Origin: Tenacibaculum aiptasiae
GTDB taxonomy: Bacteria > Bacteroidota > Bacteroidia > Flavobacteriales > Flavobacteriaceae
DNA length: 64,000 nt
Direction: 5' to 3'
NCBI RefSeq assembly: GCF_008806755.1
Contig: NZ_WAAU01000014.1
Span: 207-64,206, forward strand
Of the stretch, positions 54,442 to 63,800 are shown in pieces. The notes under the pieces were generated by a model. That model was not told the DNA's origin, did not search any database, and saw only the letters and a list, made by a program, of their open reading frames with translations. The position numbers were made by a program, and so were the translations under genes. Each line of letters begins with the position of its first letter. The first letter of the stretch is position 1.

Positions 54442-54896
54442 TATTTAAGATCGTTAAGGTTAATAGCTTTTGGGTTTTGAGCGTCTTGTTTGTGCTCTGT
54501 ACCTGCGTAAACATATAAATTTCTGAATAACGCACTACCTAATTTGTTTTTAGGTAACATTCCTTTTACTGCTTTCTCGATTAATCTTGTAGGATCTTTT
54601 TCGAACATTTCTGTAGCAGTTAATGATCTTTGACCTCCTGGATATCCTGTGTGACGGATGTAAGACTTATCAGTCCACTTTTTTCCAGTTAAGTTAATTT
54701 TCTCTGCGTTGATAATAACCACGTTATCTCCACAATCTACGTGAGGAGTATAGTTTGGCTTGTATTTACCTCTAATTAGCATTGCTACTTTAGAAGCTAG
54801 ACGACCCAACGTTTGCCCGTCCGCATCAACTAAAACCCACTCTTTGTTAACAGTGTTTTTGTTAGCCGATACTGTTTTGTAACTTAATGTGTTCAT
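54441..54896 (-). CDS. rplM: 50S ribosomal protein L13
   Basis: The 151-residue protein has the L13 motifs WVLVDADGQTLGRLASKVA (20-38), IRGKYKPNYTPHVDCGDNVV and VKGMLPKNKLGSALFRNLYVY. It is an early-assembling 23S-binding protein. It begins the ribosomal group and has a full promoter 57 bp upstream. Confidence 0.97.
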   Translation of the reverse strand: MNTLSYKTVSANKNTVNKEWVLVDADGQTLGRLASKVAMLIRGKYKPNYTPHVDCGDNVVIINAEKINLTGKKWTDKSYIRHTGYPGGQRSLTATEMFEKDPTRLIEKAVKGMLPKNKLGSALFRNLYVYAGTEHKQDAQNPKAINLNDLK

Positions 54897-54953
54897 AATT
54901 ACACGATTAGTTTTTGTTTATTAATATATAATTTGATCCTTAAAAAAGGTGTG

Positions 54954-54983
54954 CAAATGTACGATTAATTATTTGATTGACAA
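54954..54983 (-). promoter_or_regulatory. Promoter of the rplM-rpsI operon
   Basis: On the minus strand TTG (54983-54981), 19 nt, then TACATTTG (54961-54954). It would give a leader of about 50 nt that contains the CCTTTTTTAAGG hairpin, a possible regulatory site for ribosomal-protein feedback (inferred). Confidence 0.76.
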
Positions 54984-55011
54984 ATAGTAGGTTAGTTTAA
55001 TTTTAAGATAT

Positions 55012-55040
55012 AAAAAAAACGTGCAATTTGCACGTTTTTT
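55012..55040 (-). terminator. Terminator after the OmpA-family lipoprotein gene
   Basis: AAAAAACGTGC and GCACGTTTTTT form an 11-bp stem with a 5-nt loop and a U run on the minus strand. Confidence 0.85.
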
Positions 55041-55065
55041 ATTTTATATAAATAGAACTTTTAAA

Positions 55066-55914
55066 TTACTCTGCTTTTTGTTCTAGCAATTCAAAAAATT
55101 GGTTCAATCTTGGTAAGATAATAATCTTAGTTCTTCTGTTTTTTGCTTTGTTAGCAGGAGTGTCATTTGCTACTAAAGGAGCAAAACTACCTCTACCTGC
55201 AGCAATTAATCTGCTAGGAGCTACCTTGTATTTATCTTGTAATTCACGAACAATAGAAGTTGCACGTAAAACACTTAATCCCCAGTTGTCTTTTAAAGCA
55301 GATCCAGAAGCAACAGGTGTATTATCTGTATGTCCTTCAATCATTACATCCATTTCTGGTTGTCCGTTTACAACTGTAGCTACTTTTTCTAAAACTTTTG
55401 AAGCTTTGTCCGATACTGTATAGCTTCCACTTTTGAATAATAACTTATCAGAAATAGAAATGAAAACAACTGTTTTTTCAACATTTACTTCGATATCTTG
55501 ATCATCAATACCTTGTTGTAATTCTTTCTTTAAGTGAAATGCAACAACTAAGTTTAATGAGTCTTTCTTAGAAGCAGCTGCTCTAATTCTGTTGATGTAT
55601 TTGTCCTTTTTACTTAATTGAGTTAATGTTTCTTTGATATTGTCATTAGCTCCTTTAGTTAAAACAGTTAAGTTTTCAACTTGTTGTAATGTGTTTTGTT
55701 TGTCTTTTTTCAAGTCACTAACAGTAGCTTCTAAATTTGAAACCTTATCTTGGAAACCATCTTTTTCAACTAAACATTTTGTTAAGTTAGCTTTTACAGC
55801 TAATAATTCTTCTTTTGTTTTTTCGTGCTTTGTTTTTAAAGCATCTAATTCTTTTGTAGAAGCACAAGATGCTAATAAAAGAGTTGCGGTAAGAAATAAA
55901 AATATTTTCTTCAT
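55066..55914 (-). CDS. OmpA-family peptidoglycan-binding lipoprotein with coiled coil
   Basis: The ATG at 55914 starts a lipoprotein signal (lipobox LLLASC), giving 282 residues; the start at 55983 only adds unrelated sequence. A long coiled coil (about 25-105, KTKHEKTKEELLAVKANL) is followed by an OmpA/MotB-type domain (about 140-270). That domain has LLFKSGSYTVSDKAS, IEGHTDNTPV and NRRTKIIILP motifs. It likely links the outer membrane to peptidoglycan over a coiled-coil spacer. It stands alone with its own terminator. Confidence 0.88.
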   Translation of the reverse strand: MKKIFLFLTATLLLASCASTKELDALKTKHEKTKEELLAVKANLTKCLVEKDGFQDKVSNLEATVSDLKKDKQNTLQQVENLTVLTKGANDNIKETLTQLSKKDKYINRIRAAASKKDSLNLVVAFHLKKELQQGIDDQDIEVNVEKTVVFISISDKLLFKSGSYTVSDKASKVLEKVATVVNGQPEMDVMIEGHTDNTPVASGSALKDNWGLSVLRATSIVRELQDKYKVAPSRLIAAGRGSFAPLVANDTPANKAKNRRTKIIILPRLNQFFELLEQKAE

Positions 55915-56046
55915 GTTATTCTGATTTTTCAGATGTAATGTTACATATAATGATAAAGCAAATTTAAAAAAATGATGATACAAAAAAGAGAATTAACAAT
56001 CTTTTATGAAGTAAGAATGAATTATTTTTGCAGTTAAATTTGAAAG

Positions 56047-57021
56047 ATGTTTAAAAATATAATTTACGCAACTAGTATCATGATGTTTTTTCTTGTTTCA
56101 TGCAAACAAGAACAGAAGTTAAATAAAATAAGGTTACAAGGGGATGTTTTTGGTACTACATATCATATTACTTATTTGAATGAGGAAAATCATCAGAAAT
56201 CAATTGATAGTTTGTTTAATTTGATAAATAAGTCATTGTCTACCTATATGCCGACTTCAGATATTTCTAAAATTAATAAAGGGGATAGTACTGTAGTTGT
56301 TGATGATTTTTTTGTAGAAGTTTTTGAAAAGGCTAGAAAGATTTATAATGAAACTGATGGGTATTTTGATCCTACTATTGGTAGATTAATTAATGCGTAT
56401 GGTTTTGGTTCTGGAAAAGAAAAGAAAAACTTATCTGAAGAAGAAATTAAAGAACTTATGTCTGGAGTAGGTTTTGATAAGGTTACATTAAAAGAAAGAA
56501 GGGTTTACAGAGATAATTCTAATATTGAATTGAACGTAAATGCTTTTGCAAAAGGTTATGGAGTTGATGTTATAGGGAGATTTTTAGAACAAAAAAATAT
56601 TAAGAACTACATTGTTGAAATTGGTGGGGAAATTAGAGCTCGTGGTAGTAAAAAAGGTAAGCCTTGGAGAGTGGCGATAGAAAAACCAAATGTAGATGGT
56701 ACGAGGTCTGTTCAAAAAGAAATTAATTTGATAGATGAGTCTATGGCTACTTCTGGAAATTACAGAAAGTATAAAATTAACGATAAAGGAGAGAAGATTG
56801 TACATACAGTAAACCCTAAAACAGGATTGGCTCAAGAAAGTAATTTATTAAGTGTTTCTGTAAGAATGAAAGGGGATTGTGCTGATGTAGATGCTTACGC
56901 AACTGCTTTTTTAGCTATGGGGCTAGAAAAAACTAAAGAATTTTTAACAAAACATCCTGAGTTAAAAGTTGTTTTGTTGTATAACGATAAAAACAATGAA
57001 TTAAAAGAGTATGTAAATTAA
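56047..57021 (+). CDS. apbE: FAD:protein FMN transferase (ApbE family), lipoprotein
   Basis: The 324-residue protein has a lipoprotein signal (lipobox FFLVSC, Cys 19). The ApbE domain shows GTTYHITY near 37, GYFDPTIGRLINAYGFG near 104-120, NVNAFAKGYGVDVI near 165, YIVEIGGEIRARG, and CADVDAYATAFLAMG near 277 for Mg binding. It attaches FMN to a Thr of Na+-pumping NQR/RNF subunits and related proteins. Its stop shares a TTAA with the convergent methyltransferase gene. No nqr gene is in the window. Confidence 0.94.
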   Translation: MFKNIIYATSIMMFFLVSCKQEQKLNKIRLQGDVFGTTYHITYLNEENHQKSIDSLFNLINKSLSTYMPTSDISKINKGDSTVVVDDFFVEVFEKARKIYNETDGYFDPTIGRLINAYGFGSGKEKKNLSEEEIKELMSGVGFDKVTLKERRVYRDNSNIELNVNAFAKGYGVDVIGRFLEQKNIKNYIVEIGGEIRARGSKKGKPWRVAIEKPNVDGTRSVQKEINLIDESMATSGNYRKYKINDKGEKIVHTVNPKTGLAQESNLLSVSVRMKGDCADVDAYATAFLAMGLEKTKEFLTKHPELKVVLLYNDKNNELKEYVN

Positions 57022-57788
57022 CTCTTGAAACAAACAGGTAAAATTTCGCCTTTCATTAAAGCAAATCGTTCTAGTTTTTCTGGAGCGATTTTTTTTGTAA
57101 AATCAATTTTATCGACTTTAAATCCTATAGAGCGAAGTTTGTCAAAATAGTCGCGTCCATACACTCGTACATGATCGTATTGTCCAAATATTTTTGCGCG
57201 TTCTTTTGGGTCGGTAATAGAATCGTCTTCAAAAGTAGTTTCTCTATTAAGGTCTTGTGGTATTTGAAAAATTCCGAAACCACCACTTTTCATTACTCTG
57301 TATAACTCCTGCATTGCTTTGGTGTCGTTTGGAATATGTTCTAAAACATGATTGCAGAAAATAACATCAAAAGAATTTTCCTCAAAAGGTAAGTCGCAAA
57401 TATCTGCTTTTACATCTGCTATTGGCGATTCTAAATCTGAAGTAATGTATTCTAAGTTTTTTTGCTTTCTAAAAATATCGAGAAAGCATTGCTCAGGAGC
57501 AATATGAAGTACTTTTAATTTCTTTTCTGAAGAAAAAAAATCAGATTCGTTTTGTAAATAGAGCCATAATAAACGATGCCTTTCTAGTGAGAGAGTTGAT
57601 GGTGATAATGCATTTTCTCTTTGTATACCATATCCATATGGTAAAAACTTGCGAAATGATTTACCGTCTATAGGATCAGTAAATTTATCACCTTTTAACC
57701 ACCAAGCTATTACTGGGCGTGCCCAATAACTAGCTTTTATTAAAATGGGTCTAGGTATTGTGTTTAGTATGGCTTTAAATAAGGACAC
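57018..57788 (-). CDS. SAM-dependent methyltransferase (Methyltransf_11-like)
   Basis: The 256-residue protein starts at GTG. The fold includes KVLHIAPEQCFLDIF (motif I position, without the usual GxGxG), ITSDLESPIADVKADICDLPF, and FDVIFCNHVLEHIPNDTKAM. These are features of class I methyltransferases. An N-terminal region of about 85 residues precedes the fold. The substrate is unknown. It begins 2 bp after map on the same strand, so map and this gene are probably cotranscribed, and it converges with apbE with a 4-bp overlap. Confidence 0.8.
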   Translation of the reverse strand: MSLFKAILNTIPRPILIKASYWARPVIAWWLKGDKFTDPIDGKSFRKFLPYGYGIQRENALSPSTLSLERHRLLWLYLQNESDFFSSEKKLKVLHIAPEQCFLDIFRKQKNLEYITSDLESPIADVKADICDLPFEENSFDVIFCNHVLEHIPNDTKAMQELYRVMKSGGFGIFQIPQDLNRETTFEDDSITDPKERAKIFGQYDHVRVYGRDYFDKLRSIGFKVDKIDFTKKIAPEKLERFALMKGEILPVCFKS

Positions 57789-57789
57789 T

Positions 57790-58608
57790 TTATAAAACTA
57801 AAGGTTGTTGTCTAAACTCATCCTCTTCATTGCTTTCAATACCTAAAGCTTCGTAAATGTATTTAAAAGTAGAAAGTAATTCTGGTTTACCATCTACAAT
57901 TGCTACATCATGCTCAAAGTGAGCAGAAGGCTTACCATCTAAAGTGGTAATTGTCCATCCATCTTTATGTTGTAGTATTTTTTGAGTTCCCATATTTATC
58001 ATAGGTTCTATGGCAACTACCATTCCTTCAATAAATTTTTTACCACGACCTCTACGACCATAGTTTGGCATTTCTGGATCCTCATGCATAACTTTTCCTA
58101 ATCCGTGACCAACTAATTCACGAACAACACCATATCCGTGTTTTTCTGTATAGTTTTGGATAGCAAAACCAACATCTCCAACACGATTTCCTACTTTCAA
58201 TTCACGAATACCAACGTATAAGCTTTCTTTTGTTACGTCTAATAATTTTTGAGTTTCAGGAGCTATTTCACCTACAGCAAATGTGTAAGCGTGGTCTCCA
58301 TAAAAGTCGTTTTTAATAGCTCCACAATCAATAGAAATAATATCTCCTTCTTGTAAAGGGGTTTTGTTTGGAATCCCATGTACAACTTGTGAGTTTGGGC
58401 TCATACAGAGTGTGTTAGGGAAATCGTAAAGTCCTAAAAAACCAGGGATAGCACCTTGCTCACGAATAAATTCTTCAGCAAGTTTATCTAAATATAAAGT
58501 AGTTACTCCAGGTTTTACTTCTTTAGCAAGCATTCCTAAAGTTTTTGACACTACCAATGCACTTTCGCGCATTAATTCTATTTCTTCTCTAGTTTTTGAT
58601 TTGATCAT
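57790..58608 (-). CDS. map: Methionine aminopeptidase, type I
   Basis: The start at 58608 gives 272 residues beginning MIKSKTREEIELMRES. Metal ligands are visible in DIISIDCGAIKNDFYGDHAYTF, HGLGKVMHEDPEMPNYG and VVAIEPM, plus HFEHDVAIV for the last Glu/His set. It removes the initiator methionine. An upstream TTG at 58629 lies inside a TAAATTTG promoter box (58634-58627), which supports the downstream start. The next gene, the methyltransferase, follows 2 bp later. Confidence 0.95.
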   Translation of the reverse strand: MIKSKTREEIELMRESALVVSKTLGMLAKEVKPGVTTLYLDKLAEEFIREQGAIPGFLGLYDFPNTLCMSPNSQVVHGIPNKTPLQEGDIISIDCGAIKNDFYGDHAYTFAVGEIAPETQKLLDVTKESLYVGIRELKVGNRVGDVGFAIQNYTEKHGYGVVRELVGHGLGKVMHEDPEMPNYGRRGRGKKFIEGMVVAIEPMINMGTQKILQHKDGWTITTLDGKPSAHFEHDVAIVDGKPELLSTFKYIYEALGIESNEEDEFRQQPLVL

Positions 58609-58626
58609 GTTAAAAATATTGAAGCG

Positions 58627-58634
58627 CAAATTTA
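58627..58634 (-). promoter_or_regulatory. -7 box of map; decides its start
   Basis: TAAATTTG on the minus strand overlaps the alternative TTG start at 58629-58627. The ATG at 58608 is 18 bp downstream. Confidence 0.62.
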
Positions 58635-58637
58635 CGG

Positions 58638-59177
58638 TTATTTTTGATATGGATGTGTGTAAGGTTGTCCAGAAACGATTTTTAAAATATCGTCTTCTAT
58701 TGTACTGCCATCTATAGCATGTTCTACAAATCTACCAATCTCTTTTCCGTCCTTATAAAAAATAAAAGTTGGGACTCTAAGAATATTGAATCCTTCTTCC
58801 AAACCATTTGCTTTTTTACTTCGATTAACGGTTACCAATTCTAAGTTTTTATAGTTGAATCCAGCTTCATCTAATAGTTTGTAGAAGTTAGGGATTTCTC
58901 TTTTGCTATCTCCACACCAAGTTCCCATAAACCCTTTGATTTTTACATCTTTTAAATATGGCTTTAATTTATTAATGGTGTTTTGATCTGTTTCATAATA
59001 ACTATAAAAATCATTAAACCATTCTGAACCGTATGGTTCTTGTTGGAAATCTTTTTTAGTAGCAATACCAACTAAATTTCCGTCTTTATCTTTAGTAGCT
59101 AATTGTTTTTGTTTAGGCGCAGAAGCACATGAAACTATAAAAGCTGTAAAAAGTATGTATGCGATTTTTCTCATCAT
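58638..59177 (-). CDS. Thioredoxin-fold lipoprotein, single-Cys WCGD motif
   Basis: The 179-residue protein has a lipoprotein signal (lipobox FIVSC, Cys 17) and a thioredoxin fold. The active site reads MGTWCGDSKREIP with only one Cys, followed by ILRVPTFIFYKDGKEIGR with the cis-Pro. It is similar in its WCGD motif to the cytoplasmic protein at 21524 but is exported. It lacks the second Cys for disulfide exchange. A second Met three bases downstream could also be the start. It lies 8 bp after gpmI, so the two are cotranscribed. Confidence 0.8.
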   Translation of the reverse strand: MMRKIAYILFTAFIVSCASAPKQKQLATKDKDGNLVGIATKKDFQQEPYGSEWFNDFYSYYETDQNTINKLKPYLKDVKIKGFMGTWCGDSKREIPNFYKLLDEAGFNYKNLELVTVNRSKKANGLEEGFNILRVPTFIFYKDGKEIGRFVEHAIDGSTIEDDILKIVSGQPYTHPYQK

Positions 59178-59184
59178 TATTGTT

Positions 59185-60702
59185 TTAAATAAGTGAATGT
59201 TGTGTCATTTCTTTTGGTTGATTTACTCCCATTAGTTTTAATACTGTTGGAGCAATGTCGCCTAATACTCCATTTTCTATAGACTTTAATTCTTTGTCAA
59301 TTAAAATCATAGGAACTGGATTAGTGGTATGCGCCGTGTGAGGAGTTCCGTCAGGGTTTATCATTGTTTCACAATTACCATGATCTGCAATTAAAATAGT
59401 GGTGTAGTCATTATTTAAAGCAGATGTAACAACGTCTTTAACACAAGTATCTACTGTTTCACAAGCCTTCACTGCAGCTTCAAAAACTCCCGTATGTCCA
59501 ACCATATCTCCGTTAGCAAAATTTAAGCATACAAAATCCACTTCTCCGTTTTCTAACTCAGGAACAATAGCATCTCTAATTTCATAAGCGCTCATTTCTG
59601 GTTTTAAATCGTAAGTAGCAACTTTTGGAGATGGGCATAATAAACGTTTTTCACCTTTAAATTCTTCTTCTCTACCACCTGAAAAGAAAAATGTAACATG
59701 AGGATATTTTTCTGTTTCTGCTATTCTAATTTGTTTCTTATTAGCAGACTCTAAAACTTCTCCAAGCGTATTTTCTATGTTGTTGCTGTTATAGATTACT
59801 TTAATGTTTTTAAAAGTTTCGTCATAATTTGTCATGGTAACAAAGTATAAAGGTAACTTTTTCATGTTGAATTCTGAGAAGTCTTTTTCGTTTAAAGCTT
59901 CTGTTAATTGACGACCTCTATCAGTTCTAAAGTTAAAGAAAATAACAACATCATCTTCTTTGATTGTAGTTTTTGGTTGATTGTTGTTATCAACCATTAC
60001 AATTGGTTTTATAAATTCATCAGTAATATCACTATCATAGCTTTGTTGTATGCTTTCAGTGGCATTAGAAGATAAAGTTCCTTTAGCATTAACTAATGCA
60101 TCATAGGCTAGGTGTATTCTTTCCCATCTGTTATCTCTGTCCATTGCATAGTATCTACCTGTAATTGAAGCCAATTCCCCAGTAGTTTTTTGCATGTGTT
60201 CTTGTATGTCGTTTATGAAATACTTACCTGACTTTGGATCACAGTCTCTACCATCAGTAAAAGCATGTAAGTATACATTTTTAAGCTCATGTCTATTAGC
60301 AGCGTCAAGAAGGCCTTTTAGATGATCAATGTGTGAATGAATACCTCCATTAGAAACCAATCCTAAAAAATGAATGTTTTTTTGATTTTTTTTAGCGTAA
60401 TCAAATGCTTTTAATAATTCTGTTTCTTGAGCTAAAGTATTTTCTTTTACAGCTTTGTTTATTTTAGCTAAGTTTTGATAAACAATTCTTCCAGCTCCTA
60501 AATTCATATGTCCAACTTCAGAATTCCCCATTTGACCTTCTGGTAGTCCTACATGTTCCCCGTCAGTACGTAATTCGGCATGCGGAAACTTGTCGTATAA
60601 TGAATTTATATATGGTGTTTTTGCATTATATATAGCTGATACTTTTGGGTCTTGAGTAATTCCCCAACCATCAAGTATCATTAAGATTACTTTTTTGTTC
60701 AT
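59185..60702 (-). CDS. gpmI: 2,3-bisphosphoglycerate-independent phosphoglycerate mutase
   Basis: From the ATG at 60702 it has 505 residues. The phosphatase domain has D11 (ILDGWG) and nucleophile S61 (QMGNSEVGH); later metal ligands are in DHGNCETM and GVFEAAVKACE. The phosphotransferase insertion (about 75-310) includes HIDHLKGLLDAA and HAFTDGRDCDPKSG. It interconverts 3- and 2-phosphoglycerate with Mn2+. An upstream TTG at 60723 overlaps a TACTTTTG box. The thioredoxin-like lipoprotein follows 8 bp later. Confidence 0.95.
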   Translation of the reverse strand: MNKKVILMILDGWGITQDPKVSAIYNAKTPYINSLYDKFPHAELRTDGEHVGLPEGQMGNSEVGHMNLGAGRIVYQNLAKINKAVKENTLAQETELLKAFDYAKKNQKNIHFLGLVSNGGIHSHIDHLKGLLDAANRHELKNVYLHAFTDGRDCDPKSGKYFINDIQEHMQKTTGELASITGRYYAMDRDNRWERIHLAYDALVNAKGTLSSNATESIQQSYDSDITDEFIKPIVMVDNNNQPKTTIKEDDVVIFFNFRTDRGRQLTEALNEKDFSEFNMKKLPLYFVTMTNYDETFKNIKVIYNSNNIENTLGEVLESANKKQIRIAETEKYPHVTFFFSGGREEEFKGEKRLLCPSPKVATYDLKPEMSAYEIRDAIVPELENGEVDFVCLNFANGDMVGHTGVFEAAVKACETVDTCVKDVVTSALNNDYTTILIADHGNCETMINPDGTPHTAHTTNPVPMILIDKELKSIENGVLGDIAPTVLKLMGVNQPKEMTQHSLI

Positions 60703-60720
60703 TTGGTGTGTTTTACAAAA

Positions 60721-60728
60721 CAAAAGTA
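60721..60728 (-). promoter_or_regulatory. -7 box of gpmI; decides its start
   Basis: TACTTTTG on the minus strand contains the alternative TTG start (60723-60721). The ATG at 60702 lies 18 bp downstream. Confidence 0.62.
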
Positions 60729-60803
60729 AGAAAGATTTTAAGTGCTTTTTTAAAAATTAACGAAACCGATTGCATAAGATGAAAATGAGTATTGTTTTCT
60801 AAT

Positions 60804-60830
60804 AAAAAAAGACTACCGAAGTAGTCTTTT
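60804..60830 (-). terminator. UUCG-loop terminator after the T9SS metalloprotease-like gene
   Basis: On the minus strand AAAAGACTAC, TTCG loop, GTAGTCTTTT forms a 10-bp stem closed by a C-G-adjacent UUCG tetraloop and followed by U. Confidence 0.88.
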
Positions 60831-60848
60831 AAAATGCTTTTAGGAAGT

Positions 60849-63800
60849 TTATTTTACAAAGAATTTCTTTTGGAATATCTTGTTTTCTTGTTGTCCTTTT
60901 ATGAAATAAATGCCTACAGGAAGATCTTTTACTGATATTTTAATTTGATTTTGATTAGGGGTTTTATCAGCTTTCATAATAATTTTACCTTGTATGTTTG
61001 TTAATTCGTATTGTACGTTTTTGTTAGTTTCGAATTTAAGGAATATAAAACTGTCAGAAGGATTTGGATAAAGCCTTATATTCTCAATTAAATTAGTAGT
61101 ATTAGTTCGTGCAACAGAATTATTTTCAACTAAGATTGTATAGTCTTCAACTTCACCAAAATAAGTGTCTTCGCCACATGGTGTTATTTTGTATTCAGCT
61201 CCATATGCGTATCGAACTCTCATTTTAAGTGGGGTGTTTTTTACAGCATTGTTGGGTGTTGAAATGTTAACTGAATATGGTCCTGCTTTAAATGCTTTGT
61301 ATACTCTTTCACTATTTGAAAACTCACCATCATTATTCCAGTCAATCCAAGTACCAATAGCATTGTATGTCCAATGATCGTTTTTAGTTGTGATTTTTAA
61401 ATTAAAAGATTCTTGAGGTGAAATAGTATGTGATAGATTTTCATAATTTGAATATGAATTAAATCCTGTTGAATTGTTAATTGCTCCAAATGATACATTG
61501 GTTATAAATGAATCATTTCTAAGTGTACTAGCATAACAATGTGCTGATATTTTGATTGAATAATCTTCAACTTCACCAAAGTAAGTGTCTTCACCACATG
61601 GAGTAATCTTATTTTCAGAACCGTAAGCATATCGTATTCTCATTCGAAGAGTAGTGTTTTTTACAGCGTTGTCAGGGATAGTTATGTCTTTTGAATATGG
61701 CCCAGCCTTATATGCTTTGTATACTCTTTCGTTATCTGAAAACTCACCATCATTATTCCAGTCAATCCAAGTACCAATAGCATTGTATGTCCAATGATCG
61801 TTTTTGGTTGTAATTTTTAAATTGAATGTTTGACCAGAAGCGAATGTATTTGAAATGTTTGAATAATTTGAATATGAGTTGTATCCACTACTGTTGTTAA
61901 TTGATCCGAAGGTCACATTTGTAATGTAAGAATCGTTTCTAAGGTTTGAAGCGTTACAATAATTAGAAGAAGAGGAGTCATTGTCGGTTATGGTTCCAGT
62001 AGCTGTAATTGAGTTAGCAGTAATATTGTAATTTTCGCTAGATTCAACTATAGAATCGTCAATAGTTGGAACTTTTATTGTAAATGTTTTTACACCAGAA
62101 GGGATTGTAATTTCTCCTTGGTTGTAAGTAACTCCATTTGTAAAAGTTGGGTTATTAAAATCAGTTCCATTAATGGCAGTGGCATTATTTATAGATAAAG
62201 CTATTTTTGTTTCTTCAACAGTTGTGTTGTCTAAGGTAACTAAATGTTGTAATTCAGCTCCTTCTTCTTTGGTGTCATCAGAAATTGAAACTATTGAAGA
62301 TGTGGTGTTCCCGTCTCCTTTTTTTATTAAAATACTGTAGTCAACAGTGTTTCCACTATCATAAGCACCACATGAAGTTTCTCCTTTACCATCAACAAAA
62401 TGACCAGTAATTCGAAGTCCAATTTTTTTACCTACAGCCGCATTGTTAGGGACGGTTATGTTTGATGTAAATGAATATTCTCCGTTTTGATCATAGTTAT
62501 TGGATTTTACTTCTTTATTAATTAGTAATTCGTCTTGTGTAAACTGACCATCATAATTCCAGTCGGCCCAAACTTTTACTTTGTTAACGTCCGAATCACC
62601 TCCATTTCCTTTTTCTGATTTAATGGTTATAGGATAGATTTTTCCAGTTTTTAAATCAGTTGAAATGGTATTGTAATAATTATAATAGTTGCTTTTCCCT
62701 GGTTCGTGGTTTATGGTATTAAAATTGACTTTGTTCACACTAAAGTAAGTGCCGTAGTTTGGGTATGATTTACAGTATTTTAATCTTGAAGTTATGTAAT
62801 CACTTTTTTTAATGGTCTTTTTTAAACCGTTTGTAGAAGTTACTTCTAAAGTTACATCATAAGTACCTTCAATAGGGAATAAAATATTTGTTGGATTTTT
62901 TTCTGTAGAATTAGTAGGCGATCCACCTTCAAAAGTCCATTTCCAGCTTTTTAAACTATCTCCATTAGCAGCTATAGAAAAATCGTTAAACTGAGCTTCT
63001 TCAGATAGGTTAACGGTTGTAGGTTGTCCAAAGAAATCAACTTCAAAAGGAGTGTTTTCAGGAACAATTGAAAGGCCATAATCTTCAGATTCTCCACTAT
63101 CTATTGTAGAACAAGCTGAATCACCTTCGTTGCTTTGTACATAATGTGCTAATACTCTAAAGGCAATGTTGCCCATTTTAACTGAGTTAGGAATTTGAAC
63201 ACTTGTGTTGTAGGTGTAATTCCCGTTATTATCAGTTTGAGTATTTTTATAGGGGTGACTAACTATAAGTTCGTTGTCTTCATATACAAAATTTGAATTC
63301 CAATCTGCCCAAACTTGAATTCTTAAATTATCATTTGCACCACCCGCTCCTTTATTGGTTGTAATGCTTAGTGGGTATGTTTTGTTCTTTTTAACTTTAA
63401 ATTTTACTGTTGGTGCATAGTTGCTTATGCCATCGTATCCTGTAGTATTACTGTTTTCGTTAAAAGAAACATTGGTAATGTGAGTGTAAGTTCTGTATCG
63501 AATATTAATGTTACAAAACTCTGTGTAAGGGTCGTTAAACTTTACGGAAATGTTCTCGATAGAATCCTTGTATAAAATTGAGCTTCCACCTGTAATAATT
63601 GAAGAATTGAATTTAAATGCTAAATTATTTATTGAGTTAGAAGCAGAGTGGTTTGTAGCGGTTCCATTAAAATTGATAATAGCTTTTGTATTGTTAATAA
63701 TATCAACTTTGGTGGTTATTCCTTCTGGAAGATTTTGAACTGTATAGTCTGTAGAAAGATTCATGGTTCCAGAACTTTTCGTAAATGTGCATTCTTCACA

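Noticed and set aside
56584..56835. Minus-strand ORF inside apbE
   Set aside because: It lies wholly in a well supported coding gene and has no signal of its own.
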